Notes: a model not told the origin generated them from the sequence alone. Numbered from the stretch's first letter, positions 1 through 5,587 are shown. The stretch: 22,134 bases of DNA from Candidatus Avelusimicrobium faecicola (GCA_900540405.1 UQFW01000022.1:1-22134); one strand, 5' to 3'. Numbers and translations: made by a program.

Positions 1-49
1 CGGCATGCGCCCCTCAAACGCACGCGTATACCAATTCCGCCACCTGCGC
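1..49 (-). tRNA. tRNA-Leu(GAG), 3' part outside the window
   Basis: Read on the minus strand, the acceptor 5' strand GCGCAGG (43-49) is followed by TG, the D-arm start GCGG and the D-loop AATTGGTATA typical of tRNA-Leu. The anticodon stem TGCGT/GCGCA encloses the loop TTGAGGG, giving anticodon GAG, which reads CUC/CUU leucine codons. The molecule is cut by the window edge just after the anticodon stem, so the long variable arm expected of a class II tRNA, the T arm and the CCA end cannot be seen. It lies downstream of secG on the same strand; a secG-tRNA-Leu(GAG) neighbourhood is also known from E. coli (secG-leuU). Confidence 0.9.
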
Positions 50-139
50 GAAAATCTTTTACAACGAGGGAATGTCAATCTCTACCTTTTTATTTTAGCA
101 AATAACGCCGCCAAAAGCAAGCCGGCACGCCTTAAAAAA

Positions 140-159
140 AGCCCCTTGTTTAAGGGGCT
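140..159 (-). terminator. Intrinsic terminator after secG
   Basis: A perfect stem (140-147 with 152-159, GC-rich at its base) around a 4-nt loop is followed on the minus strand by a run of seven T (134-140 as A on the plus strand). It lies just past the secG stop codon and separates secG from the downstream tRNA-Leu. Confidence 0.85.
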
Positions 160-167
160 CTTAAAAG

Positions 168-476
168 TTATTTAGCCGGAGTAGCCGGGGTGGCCGGAGC
201 CGTAGCCGCGGCGGGGATTTGCACCCGGTCCATCACGGACGAAGTGGCTTTTTTGTTAGAGGCCATCGTGAGCGCAATAGAGGTGCAGAACAACAGCACC
301 GCCAAAGCGGCCGTAAGTTTATTAATAAAGTTAAAAGCAGTGGGGCTGGCAAAGATGTTATCCGCGCCGGAGGCACCGAAAATACCCGCGGCGGAGCCTT
401 TCCCGCTTTGGAGCAAAACCAACAAAATCAACAAAATGCACGCAATATAATGGACAATCGTAATAAGTGTTTGCAT
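168..476 (-). CDS. secG: SecG preprotein translocase subunit
   Basis: A 102-residue small membrane protein matching SecG, the accessory subunit of the SecYEG translocon in the inner membrane. Two hydrophobic segments (about residues 3-22 and 53-72) flank the family's cytoplasmic loop with the characteristic LLQSGKGSAAG and the FxxxTAFNFINKLTA stretch. The tail is Ala/Pro/Thr-rich (ATAPATPATPAK), a common variable SecG ending. A GGAG Shine-Dalgarno lies rather far (about 13 nt) from the ATG, and an extended -10 box sits further upstream. It is followed by a terminator and a tRNA-Leu. In many genomes tpiA or gap-pgk-tpiA precedes secG; here pgk is the upstream neighbour with no tpiA between. 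Confidence 0.93.
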   Translation of the reverse strand: MQTLITIVHYIACILLILLVLLQSGKGSAAGIFGASGADNIFASPTAFNFINKLTAALAVLLFCTSIALTMASNKKATSSVMDRVQIPAAATAPATPATPAK

Positions 477-511
477 GAGTGTAAAAAATCTCCTATAAAA
501 ATAACACTATT

Positions 512-520
512 ATTATAGCA
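512..520 (-). promoter_or_regulatory. Extended -10 promoter of secG
   Basis: On the minus strand TGCTATAAT: a perfect TATAAT (512-517) with the TGN extension directly upstream (518-520), about 36 nt from the secG ATG. No convincing -35 hexamer lies at 16-18 nt, which fits extended -10 recognition. It implies that secG can be transcribed separately from pgk. Confidence 0.6.
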
Positions 521-577
521 CTTTTTACGGCTTTGTGGGCCGCCATTTTTATAAAAGTACGATAAATGGCGGGCAAA

Positions 578-607
578 AACAGACCGGGCCCAAACAACAG
601 GCCCGGT
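578..607 (-). terminator. Intrinsic terminator T3 (pgk tail copy A)
   Basis: ACCGGGCC (583-590) pairs with GGCCCGGT (600-607), the loop closed by a G-U wobble on the minus-strand RNA, followed by a short T run (576-580). It is a near copy of the hairpin at 698-722 and ends the downstream pgk-tail unit. Confidence 0.7.
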
Positions 608-647
608 TTGTGTTAGTAAATTCTATTTTCCAAAAAGCTTTCCGTGT

Positions 648-686
648 TTATTTGGCTAACGCCACTAAACCCGGCAACTCCTTTTT
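648..686 (-). pseudogene. Remnant of pgk C-terminus, copy A
   Basis: On the minus strand this encodes KKELPGLVALAK then TAA, identical at protein level to the last residues of the intact pgk but with different codons at almost every position, including GAG TTG where pgk has GAA CTT. Homology stops just upstream of the Lys codons at the T tract of terminator T2. No initiation signal is present, so it is a scar and not a gene. Confidence 0.75.
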
Positions 687-692
687 GTAAAA

Positions 693-722
693 AATAGACC
701 GGGCCTAAACGACAGGCCCGGT
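693..722 (-). terminator. Intrinsic terminator T2 (pgk tail copy B)
   Basis: A perfect 9-bp stem (698-706 with 714-722) around a 7-nt loop is followed on the minus strand by CTATTTTTT. Its twin at 578-607 differs at the loop-closing pair, U-A here against a wobble there, so pairing is preserved. Confidence 0.8.
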
Positions 723-762
723 TTGTGGATATAAATTCTATTTTCCAAAAAGGCTTCCGTGT

Positions 763-800
763 TTATTTGGCTAACGCCACTAAACCCGGAAGTTCCTTCC
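763..800 (-). pseudogene. Remnant of pgk C-terminus, copy B (mosaic)
   Basis: On the minus strand it encodes KELPGLVALAK plus TAA. The first part (AGGAACTTCC) matches the codons of intact pgk, while everything after the proline codon matches copy A. This switch inside an 11-codon stretch looks like a recombination junction. It is out of frame with the pgk stop (91 nt between stop codons), so read-through of pgk would not restore it. Confidence 0.7.
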
Positions 801-810
801 TGGACTAAAT

Positions 811-840
811 AACACCCCGCCGCTTACGCGACGGGGTGTT
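811..840 (-). terminator. Hairpin T1 directly after pgk
   Basis: AACACCCCG (811-819) pairs with CGGGGTGTT (832-840), with further pairs inside after a mismatch, starting 14 bp past the pgk stop codon. On the minus strand the hairpin is followed only by ATTTAG, a poor U tract, so it may end transcripts less efficiently than T2 and T3. Confidence 0.65.
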
Positions 841-853
841 TGTGTCAGTAAAC

Positions 854-2053
854 TTATTTAGCCAAAGCTACAAGTCCAGGAAGTTCCTTTCCTTCCACAA
901 ATTCCATGCTGGCGCCGCCGCCGGTGGAAACGTGGGAAAGTTCTTTCTGGTTGAATTTGCCTTTCTTCAGCACGTTTACGCTGTCACCGCCGCCGATAAT
1001 GGTGGTAGCACCGGCTTTGGTAGCGTCAATCATGGCTTGGGCAACGGCAAAGCTGCCTTTGGCAAAATTCGGGAATTCAAACACGCCCATAGGCCCGTTC
1101 CAGAAAATGGTTTTGCATTGGAGCAAGGCTTCGCGGAACGCGGCTACGGTTTTGGGGCCGATATCCAACCCCATTAAATCGGCCGGAATGTTGATGTTAT
1201 CAACGGCCACCGGTTCGGTGGTTTCGGCAAATTCTTTACCGCAAACGTGGTCCACCGGCAACAAGATTTTAACGCCTTTTTCGGCCGCTTTGGCCAAAAC
1301 GGCTTTGGCTTCGGTTTCTTTTTCGGCATCAAAAAGGGATTTGCCGATTTCGTGCCCTTGCACTTTTAAGAACGTGTAAGCCATACCGCCGCCAATGACG
1401 AGTACGTTTACTTTGTCCATCAAGTTGTTTAAGAGCATAATTTTGTCGGACACTTTCGCCCCGCCAACCACAGCGGCAAACGGACGGGCCGGGTTTTCCA
1501 ACGCTTTGCCTAAAAATTCAACTTCTTTTTGCACCAAGAAACCCGCGCAGCCGGGCAAATAGTCGGCAATGGCGCTGGTGGAAGCGTGGGCGCGGTGAAC
1601 CGTACCAAAGGCTTCCTGCACAAAAATTTCGCCGTGTTTAGCCAGTTGTTTGGCAAATTCGGCATCGTTCTTTTCTTCTTCCGGGTGATAGCGGAGGTTT
1701 TCCAACAAGGCAATTTCGCCGTTTTTGGTTTCGGCCACTACTTTATCAGCTTCCGGGCCTACGCAATCCTTGGCAAAATGCACCGGCACGCCAAACAGTT
1801 TTTCCACTTCGGCGGCCACGGGAGCCAAGCTAAATTCCGGTACTACTTTGCCTTTCGGGCGGCCCAAGTGGGCAATCAGCACGATGCGGCAGTTGTTTTC
1901 CAACAAATATTTAATGGTTTTTTCGGTAGCAACAATGCGTTTGTTGTTGTCTACTTTACCGTCTTTGAGCGGTACGTTGTAATCTACACGCACCAATACT
2001 TTTTTGTTTTTCAGGTCCATATCCTGAATTTTTTTAATGCTGTCAAAATTCAT
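854..2053 (-). CDS. pgk: Phosphoglycerate kinase
   Basis: A 399-residue full-length cytoplasmic glycolytic enzyme that transfers phosphate from 1,3-bisphosphoglycerate to ADP. Family motifs in order: RVDYNVPL (about residues 22-29), HLGRPKG (about 62-68), the AFGTVHRAHAST block, GGAKVSDKI, the nucleotide-site run IFWNGPMGVFE, IIGGGDSV and the C-terminal STGGGASMEF hinge. The usual DAFG reads EAFG here, a conservative change. The start is supported by TAAGGAG 9-11 nt upstream. The Bax-inhibitor-family gene lies upstream and secG downstream; no gapA or tpiA adjoins. Downstream lie two diverged relics of a pgk 3' end (582-804). A small hairpin (2082-2101) precedes the ribosome binding site. Confidence 0.97.
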   Translation of the reverse strand: MNFDSIKKIQDMDLKNKKVLVRVDYNVPLKDGKVDNNKRIVATEKTIKYLLENNCRIVLIAHLGRPKGKVVPEFSLAPVAAEVEKLFGVPVHFAKDCVGPEADKVVAETKNGEIALLENLRYHPEEEKNDAEFAKQLAKHGEIFVQEAFGTVHRAHASTSAIADYLPGCAGFLVQKEVEFLGKALENPARPFAAVVGGAKVSDKIMLLNNLMDKVNVLVIGGGMAYTFLKVQGHEIGKSLFDAEKETEAKAVLAKAAEKGVKILLPVDHVCGKEFAETTEPVAVDNINIPADLMGLDIGPKTVAAFREALLQCKTIFWNGPMGVFEFPNFAKGSFAVAQAMIDATKAGATTIIGGGDSVNVLKKGKFNQKELSHVSTGGGASMEFVEGKELPGLVALAK

Positions 2054-2081
2054 ACTTTTGCGGCTCCTTATAATTTTATCC

Positions 2082-2101
2082 GCGGGTTTTTACAAACCCG
2101 C
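2082..2101 (-). other. Hairpin in the pgk leader
   Basis: GCGGGTTT and AAACCCGC form a perfect 8-bp stem with a GTAA tetraloop between the upstream membrane-protein gene and the pgk RBS. There is no T run on the minus strand, so it is not a convincing terminator. It could be a leader structure or an RNA-processing or stability element separating the two genes. Confidence 0.5.
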
Positions 2102-2143
2102 TACTACTTACCTATTTATTTTACAAAATTTAGCGGCCGTAAG

Positions 2144-2869
2144 TTAACGGCGGCGGCTTTTGCCCAGCGCTTTCAAAATTTCCCAATACAGCCAAACCAG
2201 CGTGACAAGCAGGCCGAACCCGGCGTACCACTCCATATATTTGGGGGCCACATATTTGCTGGTCATTTCATCAATAAAGTTGAAATCCAGCACCAAATTG
2301 GCCGCCGCTACGATGCAAATAACCAGGTTAATCCCAATAGCAAGGCGGGACGAGCCCGTCAAAAAATCCATATTTACGCCACACAGCATAAGTACCAGAC
2401 ACACCAAATAAAACAGGGCAACGCCGCAGGTGGCGCCTAAAACGCCGATTATAAACCCGGCGGTCGGGCGGATAATTTTGGTTTTGTATAGCGTAAGCAT
2501 TACCAAAAATACGGCTAACGTCACCGAAACGGCCTGCAACACAATGCCGGGAAATTCTTTATTAAAGAATAACGAAACAACCCCCAAGCATAACCCTTCC
2601 GCAAGCGCATAAACCGGTGCTAAAAACGGTGCGGAGCGCGGTTTAAGGCTGATAAACAGGCCCAGCAACCCCCCGACAATCATAATAATCCACAGGGCTT
2701 TATCCATTAAAAACGGATTTTGCCACCCGAACCACGCGCCGAGTACGCAAATAAATAACAAGAAAAAAGATTTGTTAATAGTGCCTTGCAACGTCATGGG
2801 TTGCACGGCGCGGGCACTGTTTTGGGCGCGTTCAAATGCTTCTGCATTAAATACAGGGTTTGAAGCCAT
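2144..2869 (-). CDS. Bax inhibitor-1/YccA-like family membrane protein
   Basis: A 241-residue polytopic protein with seven predicted hydrophobic segments and a short N-terminal cytoplasmic stretch (about residues 1-28, with FNAEAFERAQNS). It resembles the bacterial branch of the Bax-inhibitor-1 superfamily with an N-terminal leader (BaxI_1 type). Supporting features are the second-half pattern VYALAEGLCLGVVS, the LNFxFIDE-like motif NLVLDFNFIDEM and the late PKYMEWYAGFGLLVTLVWLYWEIL segment. Eukaryotic and some bacterial relatives act as pH-sensitive calcium leak channels; the role of this branch is not established. The start is supported by a strong AGGAGGGGG Shine-Dalgarno. The C-terminus ends in basic residues (KSRRR), suggesting a cytoplasmic end. 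Confidence 0.85.
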   Translation of the reverse strand: MASNPVFNAEAFERAQNSARAVQPMTLQGTINKSFFLLFICVLGAWFGWQNPFLMDKALWIIMIVGGLLGLFISLKPRSAPFLAPVYALAEGLCLGVVSLFFNKEFPGIVLQAVSVTLAVFLVMLTLYKTKIIRPTAGFIIGVLGATCGVALFYLVCLVLMLCGVNMDFLTGSSRLAIGINLVICIVAAANLVLDFNFIDEMTSKYVAPKYMEWYAGFGLLVTLVWLYWEILKALGKSRRR

Positions 2870-2942
2870 TTTTCCCCCTCCTAAATTAATTTTTTATATT
2901 TTATAAAAATATAAAGCAGTTTGGGGATTTATTTAAGATGAA

Positions 2943-2981
2943 TAAATAAAAAACAGCTCCCGGCGTTTGCGGGGAGCTGTT
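2943..2981 (-). terminator. Intrinsic terminator after the 165-residue exported protein gene
   Basis: A 10-bp perfect stem (2952-2961 with 2972-2981) and a 10-nt loop are followed on the minus strand by TTTTTTATTTATT. It lies just past the stop codon at 2999 and insulates the Bax-inhibitor-family gene. Confidence 0.9.
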
Positions 2982-2998
2982 GGATAGTACAAAACAGG

Positions 2999-3496
2999 CT
3001 ATTTTAACAAATTGCCGGCCAGCGCATTGGAAATGCGTTTCATATTTCCGGCAAATTTTACAAAATCACCTTTAGGGTTTACATTAAAGGTGTAAACGTA
3101 CAAGTGTTGGCCGTTTGCGTTATAAGCATTGAGGAATTTGCCCGCTTGTTTGTTTTCGGAATACGCCCCTTTAACAAAAGTGCCCAAATCCACTCTTATC
3201 TTAAAAGAATCCGTGCCGGCCATATCCGCTTCCAAAGAAGCATTTTTGTCCAACATGATATCCGCTTTGGTTTTGTCCGCATTAAAACCAATCAGCGCGC
3301 CTTTGGCTTTTACGCCGTTTACCCACACCGTCACAACGCGCACTTTCTTTTCAACCGCGTTGTTTATGCGGTTTTGCATAACATCATACGCAGGCCGTTT
3401 GGGAGCTTGTACTTTAGCTTTTTTTACAGGGGGATTAGTTCCTGCGTTTACCGCTACGGCTAAAAGCAACGCGCAAAACGTGACAAATTTTTTCAT
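2999..3496 (-). CDS. Exported protein of unknown function (165 aa)
   Basis: I do not recognise a named family. Residues 1-18 (MKKFVTFCALLLAVAVNA) form a classical Sec signal peptide with an AxA-like cleavage site, so the mature protein should be periplasmic or outside. The mature N-terminus is rich in Lys, Pro and Ala. It is followed by alternating hydrophobic strands (VRVVTVWVNG, KGALIGFN, KADIMLD, FKIRVDLGTF, HLYVYTFNVN), suggesting a small beta-sheet domain. The FKIRVDLGTF segment resembles FTFRVNLSQF in the 236-residue exported protein two genes away, hinting at distant kinship. The start is set by AAGGAG. A consensus promoter (TTGAAA-N16-TATAAT) and its own terminator make it a single-gene unit. 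Confidence 0.75.
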   Translation of the reverse strand: MKKFVTFCALLLAVAVNAGTNPPVKKAKVQAPKRPAYDVMQNRINNAVEKKVRVVTVWVNGVKAKGALIGFNADKTKADIMLDKNASLEADMAGTDSFKIRVDLGTFVKGAYSENKQAGKFLNAYNANGQHLYVYTFNVNPKGDFVKFAGNMKRISNALAGNLLK

Positions 3497-3527
3497 AATA
3501 TTCTCCTTAAAATGAATGTATATCTAT

Positions 3528-3555
3528 ATTATAGAAAATAACATTTATATTTCAA
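3528..3555 (-). promoter_or_regulatory. Sigma-70-type promoter of the 165-aa exported protein gene
   Basis: TTGAAA (3550-3555) and a perfect TATAAT (3528-3533) are separated by 16 nt on the minus strand, about 32 nt before the ATG. A shared upstream element begins 3 bp beyond the -35 box. Confidence 0.7.
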
Positions 3556-3557
3556 CA

Positions 3558-3603
3558 GGACAAAAGACCTATTTTTTTCAGGGCCTTTAGACCTATCCCC
3601 CCG
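3558..3603. promoter_or_regulatory. Shared upstream element, copy A
   Basis: Read on the plus strand it contains, in order, GGACAAAAGACC, a T run, GGGCCTTT and TCCCCCCG. The same blocks in the same order, with short spacing changes, occur at 5478-5527. It sits between the terminator of the preceding gene and the -35 box of the 165-aa exported protein gene, a position suited to an activator or repressor site. No known operator was recognised. Confidence 0.4.
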
Positions 3604-3659
3604 TTTGACGGAAACTGATTATGGTTTTTCCCCGCCCCGGGTATGCGCACCCTTGGAAA

Positions 3660-3697
3660 ATGAAAAGCACCCGCCGGGTTGGGGCAGGTGCTTTTTA
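3660..3697. terminator. Bidirectional intrinsic terminator
   Basis: AAAAGCACC (3663-3671) pairs perfectly with GGTGCTTTT (3687-3695), with further GC pairing inside. A and T runs on both sides allow termination on either strand. It lies 20-60 bp past the stop of the 279-aa exported protein gene. Its left arm (3663-3678) recurs exactly at 4668-4683. Confidence 0.75.
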
Positions 3698-3718
3698 TTT
3701 ATTTGCGTACTCATTAAA

Positions 3719-4558
3719 TTACAGGTCTTTTTGGTCCGTAATGGCGTGTTTAACAATACGGCTCCACGCGGCGGGGTCTTCTTTCCCAATAACGGCTTTC
3801 ATACCGTCAAAAGCCGCACGGTCCAGCGCTTCAAAAGACTGTTTGCTATTCCCCCAAGATTGCCCTAACAGCAACGAGGTAGCGCCGTGTTTTTGGCTAG
3901 AGCCCACCAAAAAGCCGTTGCAGGCTTCCGGGGAGGCAAAGTTATAAGCCAGAAGGCTCTTTTTATCTTTAGCCACATGCCCGGCAGATTTTATGGCCCC
4001 TCTGTTTTTGACCGTTATGCTGCCCAATCCTCTTGAAAAGCAAGCCGCTCTGGTGGCCGTTATTTTAGCGGGCACCGCATTGACGTTTCCGTCCAACGGG
4101 AAAAACAAGCTGACTACTTGGTTGAGGCCCCCAACGGTTGAGGCTAAATTTTTGTTTTGCGGGTCTAATTTAATTAACGTATAACTTTGCATGCCCACGC
4201 TAAACACATCAGCCGCACTTACTTTAGCCCCATTAACAGAAAAAACAGGGTCTGTGACAAAGCCATAACTGCCGCGCAGTAAAAGCCAGTTTTTGTCAAT
4301 TCTAACAGCTAACGTGGATATAGCATGTTTGGTGGTTTTGCCGGAGTTTACATCCAGCATTTTACCGCTCACATAGATATTAAAAGTGCTTTTGCGCAGG
4401 TTAGCCAAACTGCGGGAAACCGCCGCCGTTTTTTGGGACAGCGTTTTATTTATAGCAGCTTTAGTCACGGGCTTTTTGCTTTGCGCAGTAGCTGTTTCAG
4501 CCAAAGCCGGCATGGCCGTTAAAGCCACTACTAAAGAACTCAAAAGAATTTTATTCAT
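3719..4558 (-). CDS. Exported protein, possible degenerate trypsin-like (S1) fold
   Basis: The frame is open upstream to 4675, but the ATG at 4558 is chosen (279 aa): it has a perfect AAGGAGG site and starts a classical signal peptide (MNKILLSSLVVALTAMPALA). The mature protein has segments reminiscent of chymotrypsin-fold proteases: AVRIDKNWLLLRGSYG (residues 84-99) where proteases have a strand plus LTAAHC; SYTLIKLD (125-132) where they have DIALIKLD; and ACNGFLVGS (212-220) followed by LLLGQSWGN (229-237), where they have CxGDSGGP and LVGIxSWG. At all three places the catalytic His, Asp and Ser are absent. If the fold assignment is right, it is a pseudoprotease. Only two cysteines remain (C173, C213). 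Homology is inferred by eye and weak. Confidence 0.72.
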   Translation of the reverse strand: MNKILLSSLVVALTAMPALAETATAQSKKPVTKAAINKTLSQKTAAVSRSLANLRKSTFNIYVSGKMLDVNSGKTTKHAISTLAVRIDKNWLLLRGSYGFVTDPVFSVNGAKVSAADVFSVGMQSYTLIKLDPQNKNLASTVGGLNQVVSLFFPLDGNVNAVPAKITATRAACFSRGLGSITVKNRGAIKSAGHVAKDKKSLLAYNFASPEACNGFLVGSSQKHGATSLLLGQSWGNSKQSFEALDRAAFDGMKAVIGKEDPAAWSRIVKHAITDQKDL

Positions 4559-4586
4559 AATTTCCTCCTTAGAAGAATATACTGAT

Positions 4587-4615
4587 ATTGTAAACCTTTT
4601 AATAGTAAATTTCAA
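4587..4615 (-). promoter_or_regulatory. Sigma-70-type promoter of the 279-aa exported protein gene
   Basis: TTGAAA (4610-4615) and TACAAT (4587-4592) with an ideal 17-nt spacer on the minus strand, about 29 nt before the chosen ATG at 4558. This supports the downstream start: the longer reading from 4675 would begin upstream of the promoter. Confidence 0.72.
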
Positions 4616-4662
4616 GTATTTTTTCAAAAAATTACTGGCGGAACTCCACTTTTGGGACACCA

Positions 4663-4685
4663 TAATAAAAAGCACCCGCCGGGCT
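4663..4685 (-). terminator. Compact terminator touching the stop codon of the 236-aa gene
   Basis: On the minus strand AGCCC (beginning in the stop codon region) can pair with GGGTGCT with one bulge, followed by TTTTTATTAT. Sixteen bases (4668-4683) are identical to the left arm of the terminator at 3663-3678. Confidence 0.5.
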
Positions 4686-5395
4686 TATAGTTGGGCCGCC
4701 GCCGTAATGCCGGAAGGGCCGGGCATAAGTTTTAAGGCCAACGCGGCTTTTTCTGCCGTAATAAAACTTTTAGCGGTAGGAAAGAGCTTCTTAAAACCGT
4801 TTTTCAAAGCCGGGGTGCGCACCGGCATAGGGAATTGGTAATAATCCGTACCGGCAATTTTAACGTGTTTGAATACATTTAAGTTCTTAGTGATGGCTTC
4901 ATCCCCGTTATGGCTGTATTGGTAGGCAAAACTTTCTTCCTGCCCGGCGGTGTTAAACTGGGAGAGATTAACTCTGAACGTGAACCAATCGCGCAGGGCG
5001 TTTTTTTGCATTTTCTTAAAACAATCGTTTTTGAACGCCACATTGACCGTACCCAAGCCGTCTTTTTCGTGATAATCCATCAAAAGGACACTGCAAGTGT
5101 AGCTTTCGTTATGGGATTTAGAGGTACCGTCCAACATTTCGTAATCATTCCACCACATAATTTGAGCATGCGCTTTGGTTTTTGAGGGAATAGCGGCAAA
5201 CGCTTTTTTGGCCGCGGCTTTTTGGCGGGCTACTTTTTTATCAAACCCTTTTTTCCAATCCATATAAGAATTATTTTTTTTATTATTTTCAGACCATTGG
5301 GAAAACGTGGATTGGGTCGTCGGTCTGTACGGTTGGGCCGCGGCAACCCCCGTCAAAACACACAACATCAAAACACCGGTTAAAAGTTTATTCAT
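4685..5395 (-). CDS. Exported protein of unknown function (236 aa)
   Basis: No family is recognised. A signal peptide (MNKLLTGVLMLCVLTGVAAA, residues 1-20) with an AxA cleavage site precedes a basic, probably helical stretch (about 35-70, KKGFDKKVARQKAAAKKAF). A beta-rich segment follows with two cysteines (YTCSVLL and NDCFKKM) about 20 residues apart that could form a disulphide. FTFRVNLSQF resembles FKIRVDLGTF in the 165-aa neighbour, and EMLDGTSKSHN-SVLLMD loosely resembles KMLDVNSGKTT-TLAVRID in the 279-aa neighbour. The three genes may therefore be diverged members of one family. The start is set by CAGGAG. A TATAAT box (5419-5424) lies upstream but no good -35 is visible; a shared element lies at 5478-5527. 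Confidence 0.75.
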   Translation of the reverse strand: MNKLLTGVLMLCVLTGVAAAQPYRPTTQSTFSQWSENNKKNNSYMDWKKGFDKKVARQKAAAKKAFAAIPSKTKAHAQIMWWNDYEMLDGTSKSHNESYTCSVLLMDYHEKDGLGTVNVAFKNDCFKKMQKNALRDWFTFRVNLSQFNTAGQEESFAYQYSHNGDEAITKNLNVFKHVKIAGTDYYQFPMPVRTPALKNGFKKLFPTAKSFITAEKAALALKLMPGPSGITAAAQL

Positions 5396-5477
5396 ATAAT
5401 CTCCTGTTTTGTTTCTCTATTATATTTTATACAACTATTTGCTTTTTTTCCAGTGCAGTTTGGCTCTATCCCTGCCC

Positions 5478-5527
5478 GGAAAAAGGACCCATGCGTTTTT
5501 GGGCCTTTTGGCCCACAGTTCCCCCCG
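5478..5527. promoter_or_regulatory. Shared upstream element, copy B
   Basis: Plus-strand order GGAAAAAGGACCCA, T run, GGGCCTTTTGG, TTCCCCCCG matches the block order at 3558-3603. It lies about 80 bp before the ATG of the 236-aa exported protein gene, downstream of the groEL terminator. The promoter it would serve has a TATAAT box but no clear -35 hexamer, as expected if an activator were needed; this is inference. Confidence 0.4.
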
Positions 5528-5587
5528 CGCGTGAAAAACGGCGTGGCAGAAAAGCGCAACAAAACCATTTTCTAGCCGCGCCCCAAT

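Larger units (their letters stand above)
582..804 (-). repeat. Two tandem 115-bp units made of a pgk 3' tail plus terminator
   Basis: Two direct repeats, A (582 to about 687) and B (697 to about 804), have a 115-bp period and are identical over most of their length. On the minus strand each starts with a reading segment for KELPGLVALAK and a TAA stop (stop codons at 648-650 and 763-765), the exact C-terminus of the intact upstream pgk. A conserved A/T-rich spacer and a GC hairpin with a T run follow. Both copies use the same synonymous codons after the proline (GGT TTA GTG GCG TTA GCC AAA), whereas intact pgk uses GGA CTT GTA GCT TTG GCT AAA. They are therefore relics of a diverged pgk 3' end and not simple copies of the present one. 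There is no start codon or RBS. Confidence 0.85.

Noticed and set aside
582..804. Direct repeats considered as a CRISPR array or a mobile miniature element
   Set aside because: Only two units of 115 bp with a 9-bp spacer, no cas genes, no terminal inverted repeats; content is a pgk tail and a terminator.
795..882. 10-bp inverted repeat GTCCAGGAAG/CTTCCTGGAC flanking terminator T1
   Set aside because: One arm is pgk coding sequence and the surrounding relic explains most of it; too short to claim an attachment or recombination site.
1529..2440. Plus-strand open frame of 303 codons opposite pgk and the membrane-protein gene
   Set aside because: It lies antisense across two well-supported genes, reads as low-complexity Phe/Gln/His-rich protein with no family features, and has no ribosome binding site.
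4559..4675. Upstream extension of the 279-aa exported protein to an ATG at 4675
   Set aside because: It would bury the signal peptide, and both the consensus promoter (4587-4615) and the AAGGAGG site lie inside the extension.
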